From Halobaculum magnesiiphilum (lineage in GTDB: Archaea > Halobacteriota > Halobacteria > Halobacteriales > Haloferacaceae), in NCBI RefSeq assembly GCF_019823105.1, contig NZ_CP081958.1, positions 1,860,001 through 1,924,000 of the forward strand: a stretch of 64,000 bases of DNA, read 5' to 3'. A program made the position numbers and the translations under genes. Shown here piece by piece: positions 23,948 through 34,290 of this stretch (the first letter of the stretch is position 1; each line of letters starts with the position of its first letter). Below the pieces are notes generated by a model, which was given only the letters and a program-made list of their open reading frames with translations, ran no database searches and had not been told where the DNA came from.

Positions 23948-24802
23948 CTACAGCGCCTCCAACAGGTGCACGTCGCGCACGATGCCGACGAGCTCGCCGC
24001 CGGCCTGCAGGGGCACCTGTTCGATGTCCTCGGTGATCATCTCCTGGGCGGCCTCCTGCACCGACCGCGTCCGCGAGACCGTCCGCACGTCCTCGGTCAT
24101 GAACTCCGTGACCGGCTCCGCGGGGATCTCGACGTTCCGCGTGGGCACGTACGCCGCGCCGACGGCCTTGATGCCCTCCCACTTCCAGTCGTCGTCCTGA
24201 TCGGCGATGGAGTCGCCGGTGTTGTCCTCGCCCTCGACGACGCGGGCGACCTCGAGCACGTCGACCTCGGTGAGCATGCCGGCCATGTCGCCGTCCTCGC
24301 CCAGCGCGACCGCGTACGGGACGTTCGCGAAGAACAGCTGGCGCTCGGCGACCGTCAGCGGCGTGCCGGTGTACACGGTGTTCACGTCGGTGCCGGCCAC
24401 GTCGCCGCAGACGGCGTCGGTGTCGACCTCGTCGCGGGCGATCGCGGCGACGATGTCGGTGACGGTGACGATCCCCGCCAGGGTGTCGCCGTTGCGCTCC
24501 TCGACGACGGGAACGCGACGGCTGCCGCCGATCATCACCTGCGCGGCGTCGCGGAGGTTCGTCTCGGGCGTGACCGTCGGCACGTCCCGCATCAACAGCG
24601 CCAGCTGGTCCTCGTCGGGCTTCTCGATGAGGTCGTCCCGGGAGACGAGGCCGCGGTACACCTCCTCGTCGCCCTCGCCCTTCACCACCGGAACCGACGA
24701 GAAGCGGTACTCCTGGAGGTACGTGAGGACGTCGTCGCGACTGCCGGGGAGCGACACCGTGACGAGATCCGCTCGCGGCGTCATCGCGTCTGCTACGTTC
24801 AT
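23948..24802 (-). CDS. Four-CBS-domain protein upstream of glyS
   Basis: This 284-residue protein consists of two CBS pairs (Bateman modules): residues about 1-125 (with DAMTPRADLVTVSLPG and MRDVPTVTPETNLRDAA) and about 130-284 (with FMTEDVRTVSRTRSVQEAA). CBS modules bind adenosyl nucleotides or metals and sense energy or salt state. There is no fused catalytic domain. Its stop abuts the glyS start with no gap, so it is co-transcribed with glyS. Confidence 0.88.
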   Translation of the reverse strand: MNVADAMTPRADLVTVSLPGSRDDVLTYLQEYRFSSVPVVKGEGDEEVYRGLVSRDDLIEKPDEDQLALLMRDVPTVTPETNLRDAAQVMIGGSRRVPVVEERNGDTLAGIVTVTDIVAAIARDEVDTDAVCGDVAGTDVNTVYTGTPLTVAERQLFFANVPYAVALGEDGDMAGMLTEVDVLEVARVVEGEDNTGDSIADQDDDWKWEGIKAVGAAYVPTRNVEIPAEPVTEFMTEDVRTVSRTRSVQEAAQEMITEDIEQVPLQAGGELVGIVRDVHLLEAL

Positions 24803-24964
24803 ACCCCGCAGTGCGCCCCGACGCCTCTTGTATCATGCGAAGGTGTGCTGGCGCCTATCCCGGGCGCTCACCCGACGAATCCGGGAGTATTCCCCCGAGG
24901 GGACGACCCTGTGAAGCGCTGTCAATCCGACGAGTTTATCAGTGCGTATGTGAGATGCATTCAT

Positions 24965-25117
24965 ATGACAACGAGGCACACGGGGTGCGAGCCCGGTGAG
25001 GTGATGGCGTCGGTGGACGAGAGCTCCGCGGAGTTCGTCATCGCGGACCTCGCATGCGACGACGCCTGGCTCTCCGTCGGCGAGGCCGACGCCCCGGTGC
25101 TCGAAAACTGGTGTTGA
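24965..25117 (+). CDS. Small conserved haloarchaeal protein (50 residues)
   Basis: This 50-residue acidic protein contains EVMASVDESSAEFVIADLA and ends ADAPVLENWC. Its start codon is about 30 nt after a TTTATC box, so the transcript is likely leaderless. Small proteins with this VMASxDE...VIADxxxDDAWL pattern are familiar from many haloarchaea, but I cannot assign a function. It is divergent from the CBS-glyS operon. Confidence 0.6.
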   Translation: MTTRHTGCEPGEVMASVDESSAEFVIADLACDDAWLSVGEADAPVLENWC

Positions 25118-25231
25118 GGTCGGGGGACCGCTCCCCCAGTCGTTCCTTCGGTCCGTTCTTCGGTCGCCGCTGCCGGTTCCCGGAAGCCACGCGTCTCCCC
25201 GGCGAATGCGACTGACGGTCGCACTCCGCCG

Positions 25232-25483
25232 TCAGATCTCGTCGTCCGGGTCGTGGTCGGCGGCCATCCGCTCGGCTTCCGCGGCGTAGCGTTCGCGTCG
25301 CTCGTCGTCGTCGACGCGCTCGGTGTCGTCCTCGTCGCGGTCGATGGCGGCGGTGATCGGCTTCCGCTGGAGCAACTCGATCGACGCCTGCCGCGTGTAC
25401 GACCGTCGACCGTCGACGCTCGCGTAGGTGAGCGTCACCGTCTGTCGGGTGTCGTACTCGCGGGAGACGAGCCAGAGGCGCAT
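25232..25483 (-). CDS. Conserved haloarchaeal protein (83 residues)
   Basis: This soluble protein has an N-terminal half with a beta-rich look (MRLWLVSREYDTRQTVTLTY) and a charged helical C-terminus full of Asp, Glu and Arg. No known domain is recognised. It lies between a plus-strand small protein and the chemotaxis transducer, with a gap of 139 nt to the transducer stop. Confidence 0.6.
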   Translation of the reverse strand: MRLWLVSREYDTRQTVTLTYASVDGRRSYTRQASIELLQRKPITAAIDRDEDDTERVDDDERRERYAAEAERMAADHDPDDEI

Positions 25484-25622
25484 GCCCACCGGTTGGACGG
25501 CCGACGAGAAAGGCTGCGGGGTTCGCGGTCGGTTGCGGGGTTCGCGATTGGTACGGGGTTCGCCGTCGATTGTGGAGAACCGTTCGCGGACCCCGCGACG
25601 ACGGCTCTCGGGGCGGTATCGT

Positions 25623-27425
25623 TCAGTTCTCGAACACGAAGCCGCCGTAGTCGCCGTCGGTGTCGGTATCGTCGTCGGCCGCCTCGCCGTTGGCCGCCTC
25701 CGCTTCGGCCGGTTCGATGGTGACGCCGTCGTCGCCCTCGTCGTCGTGACCGGCGTCCGCGGGCGCGTCGATCGTGATGCCGCCGTCGGTTCGGAACTCC
25801 GACTCTCCGCCCGCGAGTCGGCTCGTCCGTCCGCCGTCTGCACGGAACTCGGCGCTTTCGGCGTCCTTGCCACGGAGTTCCGTCACGCGCTGGGACAGCT
25901 CGGCGATTGCGTCGCTCTGGTCGTCGGTCGCGGCGACGATCCGGTCGGCTGCGTGTTCGGTCTCGGTCGAGCGCTCCCGGACCTCCTCGATGGTCGCGGT
26001 GAGCTCCTCGACGGTGGCCGCCTGGTCGTCGGTCGCGCGCGACACCTCGGCGATGCCGTCGGCGGCCTGGTCGATGGACGCCGCGATGTCCTCGAACGCT
26101 ACCAACACGTCGTCGATCTGGTCGGCCGCGTGATCGATCTGCTGGTGGCTCTGCTCGGCGGCGACGACCGTCGAGTCGGTCCGGTTCTGTAGCTGCTCGA
26201 TGTTGCCGGTGATCTGTTCGGTGTGCTGGCGGGTCTCGTCGGCGAGCGTCTTCACCTCCTCGGCGACGACGGCGAACCCGTCGCCGTCCTTGCCGGCGCG
26301 GGCGGCCTCGATGTTGGCGTTGAGCGCCAGCAGGTTCGTCTGCTCGGCCACGTCGGAGATGACCTCGACGACGGACTCGATGTCGTCCATCCGGTCGCCG
26401 AGATCGGTGACGGAGTCGACGAGCTCCTCGCCGATCTCGGTCACCTCCTCGGTCGCCTCGCGGGCGTCCTCGCTGGCGTCGAGCCCGTCGGTCGCGGCCT
26501 CGCGCGCCTGCTCGGCGGCGGTGTCGACCTCCTCGGCGGTCGCGGCGACCTCCTCCATCGACGCGGAGAACGTCTGCATCTCCGAGACGCCCTCCGAGAG
26601 CAGCTCGTTCTGCTCGCCGACGTTCTCAGCGATCTCCTCGGCGGCGTCGACCGCCTCCTCGACGGAGTCTTCCAGGCGCGCGGTACCCTCGTCGACGCCG
26701 GCGGCGGTCTCCTCGAACGCCTCGGCCATCTCGTTGAGGTCGCAGATGACGTCGAGCAGCCGGTCGTCGAGGCAGTCGTTCTCGTCCTCGAAGGACGCCC
26801 GTGCGTCGAGGTTGCCCTCCGTCAGTAACCCCATGGTCGCGCCGAGCTCGTCGACGAGGTCCTCGACCGCCTTCTGGCGCTGGACCTGGTCCGTCCGATC
26901 GCGGACCGTCTCGACGACGGCGACCAGCTCGTCGTCCTCGTACAGCGGCATGGCAGTGAAGTAGATGTCGCGGTCGACGCCGTGCTGGTCGGTCATCACG
27001 CTGGTGTCGGAGTACAGCCACATCGACTCGTCCTCCAGGTCGACGCCGAACTCCTCGTGGACCGACTTCGGGTGTTCGAGCACCTTGTCGGCGAGCGTCT
27101 GTGCCCGACGGCCGTCGGGGTAGAACATCTCGCTGGCGTGTTCGTGGCCGATCGCCTCCTCGGCGCTCGCGCCGGTCAGCTCCTCGATCGCCGAGTTCCA
27201 CGCGACGATCTCGCCGTCCGCATCGACCATGAAGACGGGCGACCCCATCCCGTCGAGCAGCAGGTCGTCGTCGACGTTCAGTTCGTCGTCCTCGTCGGCG
27301 GCGGCGTCCGACTCGGGCATTCCGGCCGAGTCGGCGCCCGACTGGACGGTGACCCCGCCGTCCGCCAGCGGCTCGTTCGGATCCGTCCCCGTGACCCACG
27401 CACGGAGGCGAGCGAGTAATGGCAT
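25623..27425 (-). CDS. Soluble methyl-accepting chemotaxis transducer with PAS domain
   Basis: This cytosolic receptor has 600 residues and no transmembrane helix. A PAS sensor domain spans about 55-180 ([21 protein letters not shown] in pieces). The long coiled-coil signalling domain has its hairpin tip near residue 360 ([17 protein letters not shown]) with flanking [10 protein letters not shown] adaptation-type helices. The C-terminal tail is acidic and ends GGFVFEN. It should cluster with CheW and CheA and be modified by CheR, CheB and CheD. Although isolated from the che genes, its promoter (27450-27483) carries the same palindrome as theirs. Ligand unknown; PAS suggests redox, light or a small cofactor. 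Confidence 0.92.
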   Translation of the reverse strand: MPLLARLRAWVTGTDPNEPLADGGVTVQSGADSAGMPESDAAADEDDELNVDDDLLLDGMGSPVFMVDADGEIVAWNSAIEELTGASAEEAIGHEHASEMFYPDGRRAQTLADKVLEHPKSVHEEFGVDLEDESMWLYSDTSVMTDQHGVDRDIYFTAMPLYEDDELVAVVETVRDRTDQVQRQKAVEDLVDELGATMGLLTEGNLDARASFEDENDCLDDRLLDVICDLNEMAEAFEETAAGVDEGTARLEDSVEEAVDAAEEIAENVGEQNELLSEGVSEMQTFSASMEEVAATAEEVDTAAEQAREAATDGLDASEDAREATEEVTEIGEELVDSVTDLGDRMDDIESVVEVISDVAEQTNLLALNANIEAARAGKDGDGFAVVAEEVKTLADETRQHTEQITGNIEQLQNRTDSTVVAAEQSHQQIDHAADQIDDVLVAFEDIAASIDQAADGIAEVSRATDDQAATVEELTATIEEVRERSTETEHAADRIVAATDDQSDAIAELSQRVTELRGKDAESAEFRADGGRTSRLAGGESEFRTDGGITIDAPADAGHDDEGDDGVTIEPAEAEAANGEAADDDTDTDGDYGGFVFEN

Positions 27426-27449
27426 ACATCTACGGCTCTGTGAATCCCG

Positions 27450-27483
27450 TTTAACGGTTGCCGTCCGGGAATCACGTGTGATA
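27450..27483 (-). promoter_or_regulatory. Transducer-gene promoter with motility palindrome
   Basis: Read on the minus strand: TATCA-N4-TGATT (27483-27470), 14 bp, then GTTAAA (27455-27450); the transducer ATG at 27425 is 30 nt after the box start. Spacing and sequence match the arl/che promoters, although this gene is more than 10 kb from either block. Confidence 0.65.
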
Positions 27484-27576
27484 CTCGACGAGTGCCGGAT
27501 CCCGTTCCTCCGCCGGCCGTGCGTCGCCGCTCTCGACGCGTCACCCTCAAACGCGCGGAGCCCCCACTCTCCCGCG

Positions 27577-29310
27577 ATGGACGCGAGCGCCGTTCGCGAG
27601 CGCGCGGCGGACCTTCCGCGCGAGCCGGGCGTCTACCAGTTCCTCGACGGCGACACCGTGTTGTACGTCGGGAAGGCGGTCGACCTCCGGGACCGCGTGC
27701 CGTCGTACGCGGACCCGCGGTCGGCCCGGGTCTCCCGGATGGTCGACCGCGCGGACGCGCTCGATTTCGCGGTCACGGACACCGAGACCCAGGCGCTGTT
27801 GCTGGAGGCGAACCTGATCAAGCGGCTCAACCCCCGCTTCAACGTCCGGCTCAAGGACGACAAGTCGTACCCGCTGGTCCAGATCACCGACCACCCGGTC
27901 CCGCGGATCGAGGCGACGCGCGACCCCGACGAGGCGGCGACCGTCTTCGGCCCGTTCACCGACAAGGGCCGGGTCGACACCGTGATCAAGGCGATCCGCG
28001 AGACGTACGGCCTGCGCGGCTGTTCGGACCACAAGTACCAGGGACGCGAGCGCCCCTGTCTCGACTACGAGATGGGGCTCTGCTCGGCCCCCTGTACCGG
28101 CGAGATCGACGAGGCGTCCTACCGCGAGGACGTCGCGTCCGCGGTCCGCTTCTTCGAGGGGGAAACCGGCGCGCTCGCGGACCCGTTGCGGCGGGAGATG
28201 GAGGCGGCCGCCCGGGCACGGGAGTTCGAACGCGCGGCGAACCTCCGCGACCGCCTCGACGCGGTCGAGGCGTTCCACGGCGAGGGCGAGGACGCCGTCT
28301 CCGACCGCTCCGACGAGCGCGCGGTCGACGTGCTCGGCGCGGCCGTCGAGGGCGACTCGGCCGTCGTCGCGCGCCTCCACAGCGAACGCGGTCAGCTCGT
28401 CGACCGGTCTCGCCACTCGCTGGACGCCCCCGACGCAGAGGACCGCGTCGCCGAGGTGCTCTCGGCGTTCCTCGTCCAGTACTACGCCGAGCGGGAGCTT
28501 CCCGACGCGATTCTGCTCTCGGAGCGGCCGGCCGACGACGACGTACTCGCGTGGCTGGAGGCTGAGGGCGTCGCCGTCCGCGTCCCCGGCGCGGGACGGG
28601 AGGCGAAGCTCGTGGACCTCGCGCTGAAGAACGCCCGCAGCGGTCCGACGCGTCGCGACGAGCTGTCGGCACTGGCCGATGTCCTCGGGATCGACCGCCC
28701 CGAGCGCATCGAGGGGTTCGACGTGAGCCACGCCCAGGGGAAGCAGGTTGTCGGCTCCGACGTGTGCTTCGTCGGCGGAAGCGCCGAGAAGGCGGACTAC
28801 CGTCGAAAGAAGCTCACCGACCGCAACGACGACTACGCGAACATGCGCGAGCTAGTGAAGTGGCGCGCAGAGCGCGCGGTCGACGGGCGCGACGACCGGC
28901 CCGACCCGGACCTGCTGCTCATCGACGGCGGCGACGGCCAGCTCGGCGCCGCGCGCGACGCCCTCGCGGAAGTCGGCTGGGACGTGCCGGCGGTGGCGCT
29001 CGCCAAGGAGGAGGAACTGGTGATCACGGCCGACGGAGTGCACCGCTGGGAGGACGACGCGCCGCATCTCCACCTCCTCCAGCGCGTTCGCGACGAGGCG
29101 CATCGGTTCGCGGTGCAGTATCACCAGACGCTCCGCGACGACGTGTCGACGGTTCTCGACGAGGTGCCCGGCGTCGGTCACGAGACGCGCCGGCGACTCC
29201 TCCGGCGGTTCGGCTCAGTCGAGAACGTGCGCGCCGCCGGCGAGGACGACTTGCTGGACGTGCCCGGCGTCGGCGAGAAGACGGCGCGAGCGCTGAAGGC
29301 GCGGCTGTAG
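27577..29310 (+). CDS. uvrC: UvrC, excinuclease ABC subunit C
   Basis: This 577-residue nuclease makes both incisions in nucleotide excision repair. Domains in order: GIY-YIG nuclease at the N-terminus ([20 protein letters not shown]), a Cys-containing region ([13 protein letters not shown]), UVR/UvrB-binding motif near residue 220, RNase H-like endonuclease domain ([19 protein letters not shown]), and C-terminal tandem helix-hairpin-helix ([25 protein letters not shown]). The ATG at 27577 gives the normal N-terminus; an in-frame extension from 27229 overlaps the transducer gene and is rejected. Confidence 0.95.
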   Translation: MDASAVRERAADLPREPGVYQFLDGDTVLYVGKAVDLRDRVPSYADPRSARVSRMVDRADALDFAVTDTETQALLLEANLIKRLNPRFNVRLKDDKSYPLVQITDHPVPRIEATRDPDEAATVFGPFTDKGRVDTVIKAIRETYGLRGCSDHKYQGRERPCLDYEMGLCSAPCTGEIDEASYREDVASAVRFFEGETGALADPLRREMEAAARAREFERAANLRDRLDAVEAFHGEGEDAVSDRSDERAVDVLGAAVEGDSAVVARLHSERGQLVDRSRHSLDAPDAEDRVAEVLSAFLVQYYAERELPDAILLSERPADDDVLAWLEAEGVAVRVPGAGREAKLVDLALKNARSGPTRRDELSALADVLGIDRPERIEGFDVSHAQGKQVVGSDVCFVGGSAEKADYRRKKLTDRNDDYANMRELVKWRAERAVDGRDDRPDPDLLLIDGGDGQLGAARDALAEVGWDVPAVALAKEEELVITADGVHRWEDDAPHLHLLQRVRDEAHRFAVQYHQTLRDDVSTVLDEVPGVGHETRRRLLRRFGSVENVRAAGEDDLLDVPGVGEKTARALKARL

Positions 29311-29487
29311 GCGTGGCCGATCGATCCGATGTAGCTGACAGGCGGTCCGACCGTCCCGCGACCGGCGAAGGGGGACCGCACAGCCGCCCGGACCCTCGCC
29401 GGCTGCCGTTACGTCACGCGACGGGGTGGCCCCGGCTTCGGGCAAGAACGTTCGGCTACACTGGGAGGGAACTTCGCGGGGCTGCGG

Positions 29488-30165
29488 TTACTGCGTCCGG
29501 AACGCGCGGTCGCCGGCGTCGCCGAGGCCGGGGACGATGAACCCCTCGTCGTTGAGTTCGTCGTCGATGGCGACGGTGAGGAGATCGGCCTGCGGCGCCT
29601 CCTCGGCGACGCGGGTGAGTCCGTCCGGGGCGGAGACGGCGGAGAGCACGAACAGGTCCTCGGGCTCTGGGTTGTCGGCGAGCACGTGATCGAGCACGGC
29701 ACACATCGTCGATCCCGTCGCGAGCATGGGGTCGGCGACGATGACGGTGTCCTCGGCGGTGATGTCGGGAAGCTTCGTGTAGTCGATCTCGATCGGGAAG
29801 GTGCCGTCCTCCCCCATCCCGGCCTCCTCGTTGCGGCCGGCGGAGATGACGCCCTGCTTGGCGCGCGGGAACGCCTTCAACAGTCCCTCGACGAACGGCG
29901 TCGCGGCGCGCAGGACGTTGATGATGACGACGTTGTCGAGCCCCTTCACGCGCTCGCCGGTCGTCTCCGCCAGCGGCGTCTCGATCGAGACGAACTCCGT
30001 CTCCATCGCGCCGTCGATGATCTCGTAGCCGCAGATGCGGCCCAGCTTCACCAGCCCCTTTCGGAACGCGACCTGCTCCGTCTCCACGTCGCGCAGCCGT
30101 GAGAGCGTGTCCTTCGCCAGCGCGTGCGTGATGAGGTGTGCGTCCCCTCGCTCCTCGATAGCCAT
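29488..30165 (-). CDS. upp: Uracil phosphoribosyltransferase
   Basis: This 225-residue enzyme converts uracil and PRPP to UMP in pyrimidine salvage. The PRPP-binding loop is [14 protein letters not shown], and the uracil-binding region is near the C-terminus ([21 protein letters not shown]). The ATG at 30165 gives the usual N-terminus; the extension to 30228 is not family-like. It is divergent from mdh. The 177-nt gap on its 3' side (29311-29487, shared with uvrC) contains no gene I can support. Confidence 0.94.
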   Translation of the reverse strand: MAIEERGDAHLITHALAKDTLSRLRDVETEQVAFRKGLVKLGRICGYEIIDGAMETEFVSIETPLAETTGERVKGLDNVVIINVLRAATPFVEGLLKAFPRAKQGVISAGRNEEAGMGEDGTFPIEIDYTKLPDITAEDTVIVADPMLATGSTMCAVLDHVLADNPEPEDLFVLSAVSAPDGLTRVAEEAPQADLLTVAIDDELNDEGFIVPGLGDAGDRAFRTQ

Positions 30166-30388
30166 CGTTGTTCGGACGTTGCTGTGCGGGCGGTCATAAT
30201 CCCGTTGGCTCGCGCGCAGTGTGCGCACCCGTAGCGCACGACCCGAGATCTGGCCGTGACCCGAGGTCGGGCCGTCCGGGCCGGACCGTCCGCAGTTCGA
30301 CGATCGTCGACTCGATCTACGTCGTTCGGCACCCGAGATCGTCGGTTTCGAAACGTTTACCGGAGACTCGGTCGGCTAGGTACGTGAT

Positions 30389-31303
30389 ATGACGAAAGTC
30401 AGCGTGATCGGCGCGGCGGGAACGGTGGGTGCCGCGGCCGGCTACAACATCGCGCTTCGGGACATCGCGGACGAACTCGTGTTCGTCGACATCCCGGACA
30501 TGGAGGAGACGACGATCGGCCAGGCGGCCGACACCAATCACGGGGTCGCGTACGATTCCAACACGCGGATCCGCCAGGGTGACTATTCGGCCACTGAGGG
30601 CTCGGACGTGGTCGTCATCACCGCGGGCATCCCGCGCAAGGAGGGGCAGACCCGGATCGACCTGGCGGGCGACAACGCGCCGATCATGGAGGACATCGGC
30701 GAGTCGCTGCGCGAGTACAACGACGACTTCGTGTCGATCACCACCTCGAACCCCGTGGACCTGCTCAACCGCCACCTGTACGAGAGCGGCGAGCGCGCCC
30801 GCGAGAAGGTGATCGGCTTCGGCGGCCGCCTCGACTCCGCGCGCTTCCGGTACGTGCTCTCCGAGCGCTTCGACGCGCCGGTGAAGAACGTCGAGGCGAC
30901 GATCCTCGGCGAGCACGGCGACGCGCAGGTGCCCGTGTTCTCGAAGGTCCGCGTCGACGGCGCCGACCCCGAGTTCACTGCCGACGAGAAGGAGGAGATC
31001 CTCGGCGACCTCCAGGAGTCGGCGATGGACGTGATCTCGCGCAAGGGCGCGACCGAGTGGGGGCCGGCCACGGGCGTCGCCCACATGGTCGAGGCCGTGA
31101 TCCGCGACACCGGCGAGGTGCTCCCCGGCTCCATCGCGCTGGAGGGCGAGTTCGGCCACGAGGACACCGCCTTCGGCGTCCCCGTGAAGCTCGGATCCGG
31201 CGGCGTCGAGGAGGTCGTCGAGTGGAACCTCGACGACTACGAGGCCGACCTCATGGACGAGGCGGCCGAGAAACTCTCGACCCAGTACGACAAGATCGCG
31301 TAG
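30389..31303 (+). CDS. mdh: Malate dehydrogenase (halophilic, LDH-like)
   Basis: This 304-residue enzyme oxidises malate to oxaloacetate with NAD+. It has the Rossmann motif [11 protein letters not shown] at the N-terminus, substrate Arg in [17 protein letters not shown] and catalytic His in [12 protein letters not shown]. The acidic surface and overall sequence closely resemble the tetrameric halophilic enzyme studied in Haloarcula. The stop codon lies inside the first unit of a 15-bp tandem repeat (31291-31350), so the protein ends DKIA. Confidence 0.95.
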   Translation: MTKVSVIGAAGTVGAAAGYNIALRDIADELVFVDIPDMEETTIGQAADTNHGVAYDSNTRIRQGDYSATEGSDVVVITAGIPRKEGQTRIDLAGDNAPIMEDIGESLREYNDDFVSITTSNPVDLLNRHLYESGERAREKVIGFGGRLDSARFRYVLSERFDAPVKNVEATILGEHGDAQVPVFSKVRVDGADPEFTADEKEEILGDLQESAMDVISRKGATEWGPATGVAHMVEAVIRDTGEVLPGSIALEGEFGHEDTAFGVPVKLGSGGVEEVVEWNLDDYEADLMDEAAEKLSTQYDKIA

Positions 31304-31350
31304 GGCAAGATCGCGTAGGGCAAGATCGCGTAGGGCAAGATCGCGTAGGG
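31291..31350 (+). repeat. Four exact 15-bp tandem repeats over the mdh stop codon
   Basis: The unit CAAGATCGCGTAGGG is repeated four times without mismatch. The first unit encodes the last residues of Mdh (K-I-A) and its TAG stop, so the stop is present four times, and three units lie in the 3' UTR. The unit length is a multiple of three, so gain or loss of units never alters the protein. Confidence 0.95.
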
Positions 31351-31629
31351 ATCGACTCCAGCAACGAGCGTACGCGAACCGAGCGATCTCGATCTCACTT
31401 TTTGACGCCGGCGGCGGTTCGAGTCGCCACCGCGGCGTCGTTCGACGCGAGGGTTCAAATCCGATGCCGGGACCAGCCCCCGCGTGACCTGACGACGGCC
31501 GTGGCGGGTTCGCGGGTGCGCGGCACCCCCGCCACGGAGCGATCGCGCCGCCTGTCAGCCCCACTATAGCCGTCGCTCCGACGACAGATCGAGGCAACGA
31601 CTAAATCGCTGGCTCGCACAGCCGAAGGT
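31351..31629. other. Intergenic region downstream of mdh
   Basis: I see no gene here. A T-rich CTCACTTTTTGACG stretch near 31395-31405 may help terminate mdh transcription. The last 30 bases probably hold the promoter of the small zinc protein (CTAAATCG about 30 nt before its ATG). Confidence 0.4.
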
Positions 31630-31833
31630 ATGTCCGACTCTTGTGACGCGTGCGGGTCGTCGGTGGAGGACGCGCTCGCCCGGACGATCCGCCTGTCGGT
31701 CGATCGCTCGACGGTCGACGAGCAGCGCCTGTGCCCCGGCTGTTTCGCCGAGTGGATCGACCGCTACGAGCAACAGATGCGGACCGAACCGGACGTGACG
31801 ATCGACGAGGAAAACGACATCATCGTCGACTGA
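31630..31833 (+). CDS. Small zinc-finger protein (67 residues)
   Basis: This protein has two CxxC pairs (CDACGSS and CPGCFAEW) separated by about 28 residues and an acidic C-terminus (DEENDIIVD). It probably binds one zinc ion. Haloarchaea encode many such micro zinc-finger proteins, some with roles in motility, biofilms or stress; no specific role is evident. It is convergent with another small zinc protein, their stops 9 nt apart. Confidence 0.7.
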   Translation: MSDSCDACGSSVEDALARTIRLSVDRSTVDEQRLCPGCFAEWIDRYEQQMRTEPDVTIDEENDIIVD

Positions 31834-31842
31834 CCCGGATCG

Positions 31843-32019
31843 TTAGGTCCCGATCGAGCAGGTCGTCCCGACCGCGAGTCCCTCCTCCTCGACGTGTGCG
31901 GCCAGACACCCGTAGTTGCAAAACGGCGTCTCCTGGGTCGTGTCGCCCTCGCGGACGTACACCGGGTCGTGGACGGTCACGTCACAGCCGCAGTACGCGC
32001 AGTCGATAGCGTCGCTCAT
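31843..32019 (-). CDS. Small zinc-finger protein (58 residues)
   Basis: The frame begins MSDAIDCAYCGCDVTVHDP and includes a second cluster FCNYGCLAAHVEEEG, giving CxxC and CxxxC pairs likely to bind zinc, possibly TRASH-like. It ends GTTCSIGT. The ORF is short but has strong Cys patterning and haloarchaeal composition, and it fits the 83-nt space before the peptidase gene on the same strand. Confidence 0.65.
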   Translation of the reverse strand: MSDAIDCAYCGCDVTVHDPVYVREGDTTQETPFCNYGCLAAHVEEEGLAVGTTCSIGT

Positions 32020-32101
32020 CGAACGTGTCTCCGTCGGCCGGCGGGAAAACGGACCGTCGGTCGTGCGATCCGTTCGCTATCGCGGTCGGCGCGTCGGTCG
32101 C

Positions 32102-34153
32102 CTACTCCTCGTCGCTGTCGCCGTTCCCGTCGTCCTCGTCCTCGCCGGCGCTCAGCCCCTCATCGTCCGGGCGATCGAGCGCCCGCTCGGCGTCGTGGTG
32201 CTCGGAATAGCCGTCGAACCAGCGAGCGATGCGTTCGATGCGGTCGACGATGTGCGCCGGCTCGCCCGAGCGGGACAGCTCGTGTCCCTCGCGCGGGTAC
32301 CGCACGAGCCGCGTGTCGACGCCGTGCTTGCGGAGGATCCGGTGGAACAGCTCCGCGGTGTTGTCCGGCGTGCGGTAGTCGTCGTCGGAGTGGAGCACCA
32401 GCGTCGGCGTCTCCACCTCGTCGGCGTGCGCGACCGGCGAGTGCTCCCAGAGGAGCTCCGGCTCCTCCCACGGCGTCGTGTCGTAGTCGCCCTCGACCAG
32501 CTTGTACGCCCCGTCGGTCGAGCCGTAGAAGCCGGTGAAGTCGTAGACGCCGCGCTGGGAGACGGCCGCGCGGAAGTAGTCGGTCTGCCCGACCGTCCAC
32601 GAGGTCATGTAGCCCCCGAAGGAGCCGCCGGTGAGGAAGGCGTTCGTCTCGTCGACGTAGTCGCGCGCGGCGACCTCCTCGACGCCGGCCAGCACGTCGG
32701 TGAGCGTCACGTCGCCCCAGTCGCGCTCGATGGCCTGCATGAACTCCTCGCCGAAGCCCGTGGAGCCGCGCGGGTTCGACCAGAACACGACGTAGCCGCG
32801 CGCCGCGAGCGTCTGGAACTCGTGCCACATCGTCCCGCTCGTGGTCCACATCGCGTGCGGGCCGCCGTGGACCTCCACGGCGAGCGGGTAGGTTTCGTTC
32901 TCATCGAAGCCGGGCGGCGTCAACACCCACCCCTCGACGGGCCCCTGCTCGGACTCGAAGGCGACGGGTTCGGGCTCGGAGACGGCGACGTCATCGAGGT
33001 ACTCCCCGTTCAGGCGGGTGAGCCGACGCTCCTCGGACCCGTCCAAAACGAAGAGATCGCCCGGATGATCCCACTCGCTTTTCGTGATCGCCGTCACGCC
33101 GTCGGCGACGTGGGCGCCGTTGACGGCGCCCCCGCGGTACTCACGTTCGGGCGCGTCGCTCGCGTCGCCGGGCGCCGACCAGAGGCTCGTCGCGCCCTCG
33201 TCGGGCGTGGTGAAGAACACGCGCTCCTCGTCGGGACCCCACTGCGGGAAGGCCTCGTAGCCGAGACCGCGGTCGAGGTCGGCCGTGAGGTCGTAGGTCT
33301 CGTCGGCCGCGCGGTCGTACACGTGGAGCTCGGTCGGCTGGATGCTCGCCTGCTCGGCCTCGGTGTACGTGTAGGCGATCCGGTGGTCCTCCGTGACCGC
33401 GAGCGCCGCGCCCCAGCCCGTGGTGCGGAGCACGTCCTCGGCGTCGCCGGACTCGGTGTCGTAGGCGACGACATCGATATCGTAGTTGTCGTCGGGGTCG
33501 TCGCCGGCCTTCTGTGCCGTGAAGTACAGCGTCCCGTCGTCGCCCCACGTCGGCTCGGCGTGGTCGTGGTCGCCGTCGGTGACGCGCGTGAGGTCACCCG
33601 ACTCGACATCGAGGACGTACACCTGCGGGCGTTTCCCGTCGAAGTAGTTGGTACCGGTCCGGTACACCGTCCGGTCGATGACGCGCGGATCCGGTTCCTC
33701 GGGATCGTACTCGTCGGGAACCTCCAGATCGCGCTCCTCCTCGCGGTCCCCCTCGGTCACGGACTGGAGGAACGCGATCCGGCTCCCGTCGGGGCTCCAC
33801 GCGATCGAGGTGACGCCGCCGACAACGTCGGTGATCTGCTCGGCCTCGCCGCCGGGGCCGTCGAGCGGAAGGAGCCACAGCTGTTGGGTGTCGTCGTCCT
33901 TCCCGCGCGTCGAGGTGAACGCGAGGCGGTCGCCGCTCGGCGAGAAGCGCGGTTCGGCGTCGGTCCCCTCCTCGAGCGTCAGCCGCCGCGCGTCGTCGTC
34001 GCCGTCGGTCGGCGCGAGGTACACCGTCGACTCGTAGGACTCGTCGTCGCTCGGCTCGCTGCGTACGAACGCCACGTGCTCGCCGTCCGGCGCGACCCGC
34101 GGGTCGCTCGGCTTGGCGATGTCGTGGAAGTCGCTCGCCTGAATCGTGTCCAT
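32102..34153 (-). CDS. S9-family serine peptidase (acylaminoacyl-peptidase type)
   Basis: This 683-residue protein has an N-terminal beta-propeller (about 1-420, with TolB-like repeats such as EPRFSPSGDRLAF and ITSIAWSPDGSRIAF-type blades) and a C-terminal alpha/beta-hydrolase domain. The catalytic Ser is in GGSFGGYMTS (near 508), Asp in HSDDDYRTP and His in REGHELS. Such enzymes cleave short peptides or N-acylated residues in the cytosol; there is no signal peptide. The C-terminus is acidic. The start at 34153 gives DTIQASDFHDIAKP, typical of the family. Confidence 0.9.
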   Translation of the reverse strand: MDTIQASDFHDIAKPSDPRVAPDGEHVAFVRSEPSDDESYESTVYLAPTDGDDDARRLTLEEGTDAEPRFSPSGDRLAFTSTRGKDDDTQQLWLLPLDGPGGEAEQITDVVGGVTSIAWSPDGSRIAFLQSVTEGDREEERDLEVPDEYDPEEPDPRVIDRTVYRTGTNYFDGKRPQVYVLDVESGDLTRVTDGDHDHAEPTWGDDGTLYFTAQKAGDDPDDNYDIDVVAYDTESGDAEDVLRTTGWGAALAVTEDHRIAYTYTEAEQASIQPTELHVYDRAADETYDLTADLDRGLGYEAFPQWGPDEERVFFTTPDEGATSLWSAPGDASDAPEREYRGGAVNGAHVADGVTAITKSEWDHPGDLFVLDGSEERRLTRLNGEYLDDVAVSEPEPVAFESEQGPVEGWVLTPPGFDENETYPLAVEVHGGPHAMWTTSGTMWHEFQTLAARGYVVFWSNPRGSTGFGEEFMQAIERDWGDVTLTDVLAGVEEVAARDYVDETNAFLTGGSFGGYMTSWTVGQTDYFRAAVSQRGVYDFTGFYGSTDGAYKLVEGDYDTTPWEEPELLWEHSPVAHADEVETPTLVLHSDDDYRTPDNTAELFHRILRKHGVDTRLVRYPREGHELSRSGEPAHIVDRIERIARWFDGYSEHHDAERALDRPDDEGLSAGEDEDDGNGDSDEE

Positions 34154-34290
34154 ACCGCGGCGTCGGAGCCCCGGGGCAAGTACGTTCGGAACTCGGAACG
34201 GGAAGCCGCGGCCCCCTCGCCGTCCACCGTCGGCCGTCTACTGTCCGCCGTCCGCTATCCGCCGTTGCCGTCCGCCGTCGCCGTCCGCCG

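Noticed and set aside
34205..34290. CCGTCCGCCGT-type repeats between the S9 peptidase and FAD oxidoreductase genes
   Set aside because: They are imperfect, low-complexity and typical of GC-rich intergenic DNA; nothing suggests a function or a CRISPR array.
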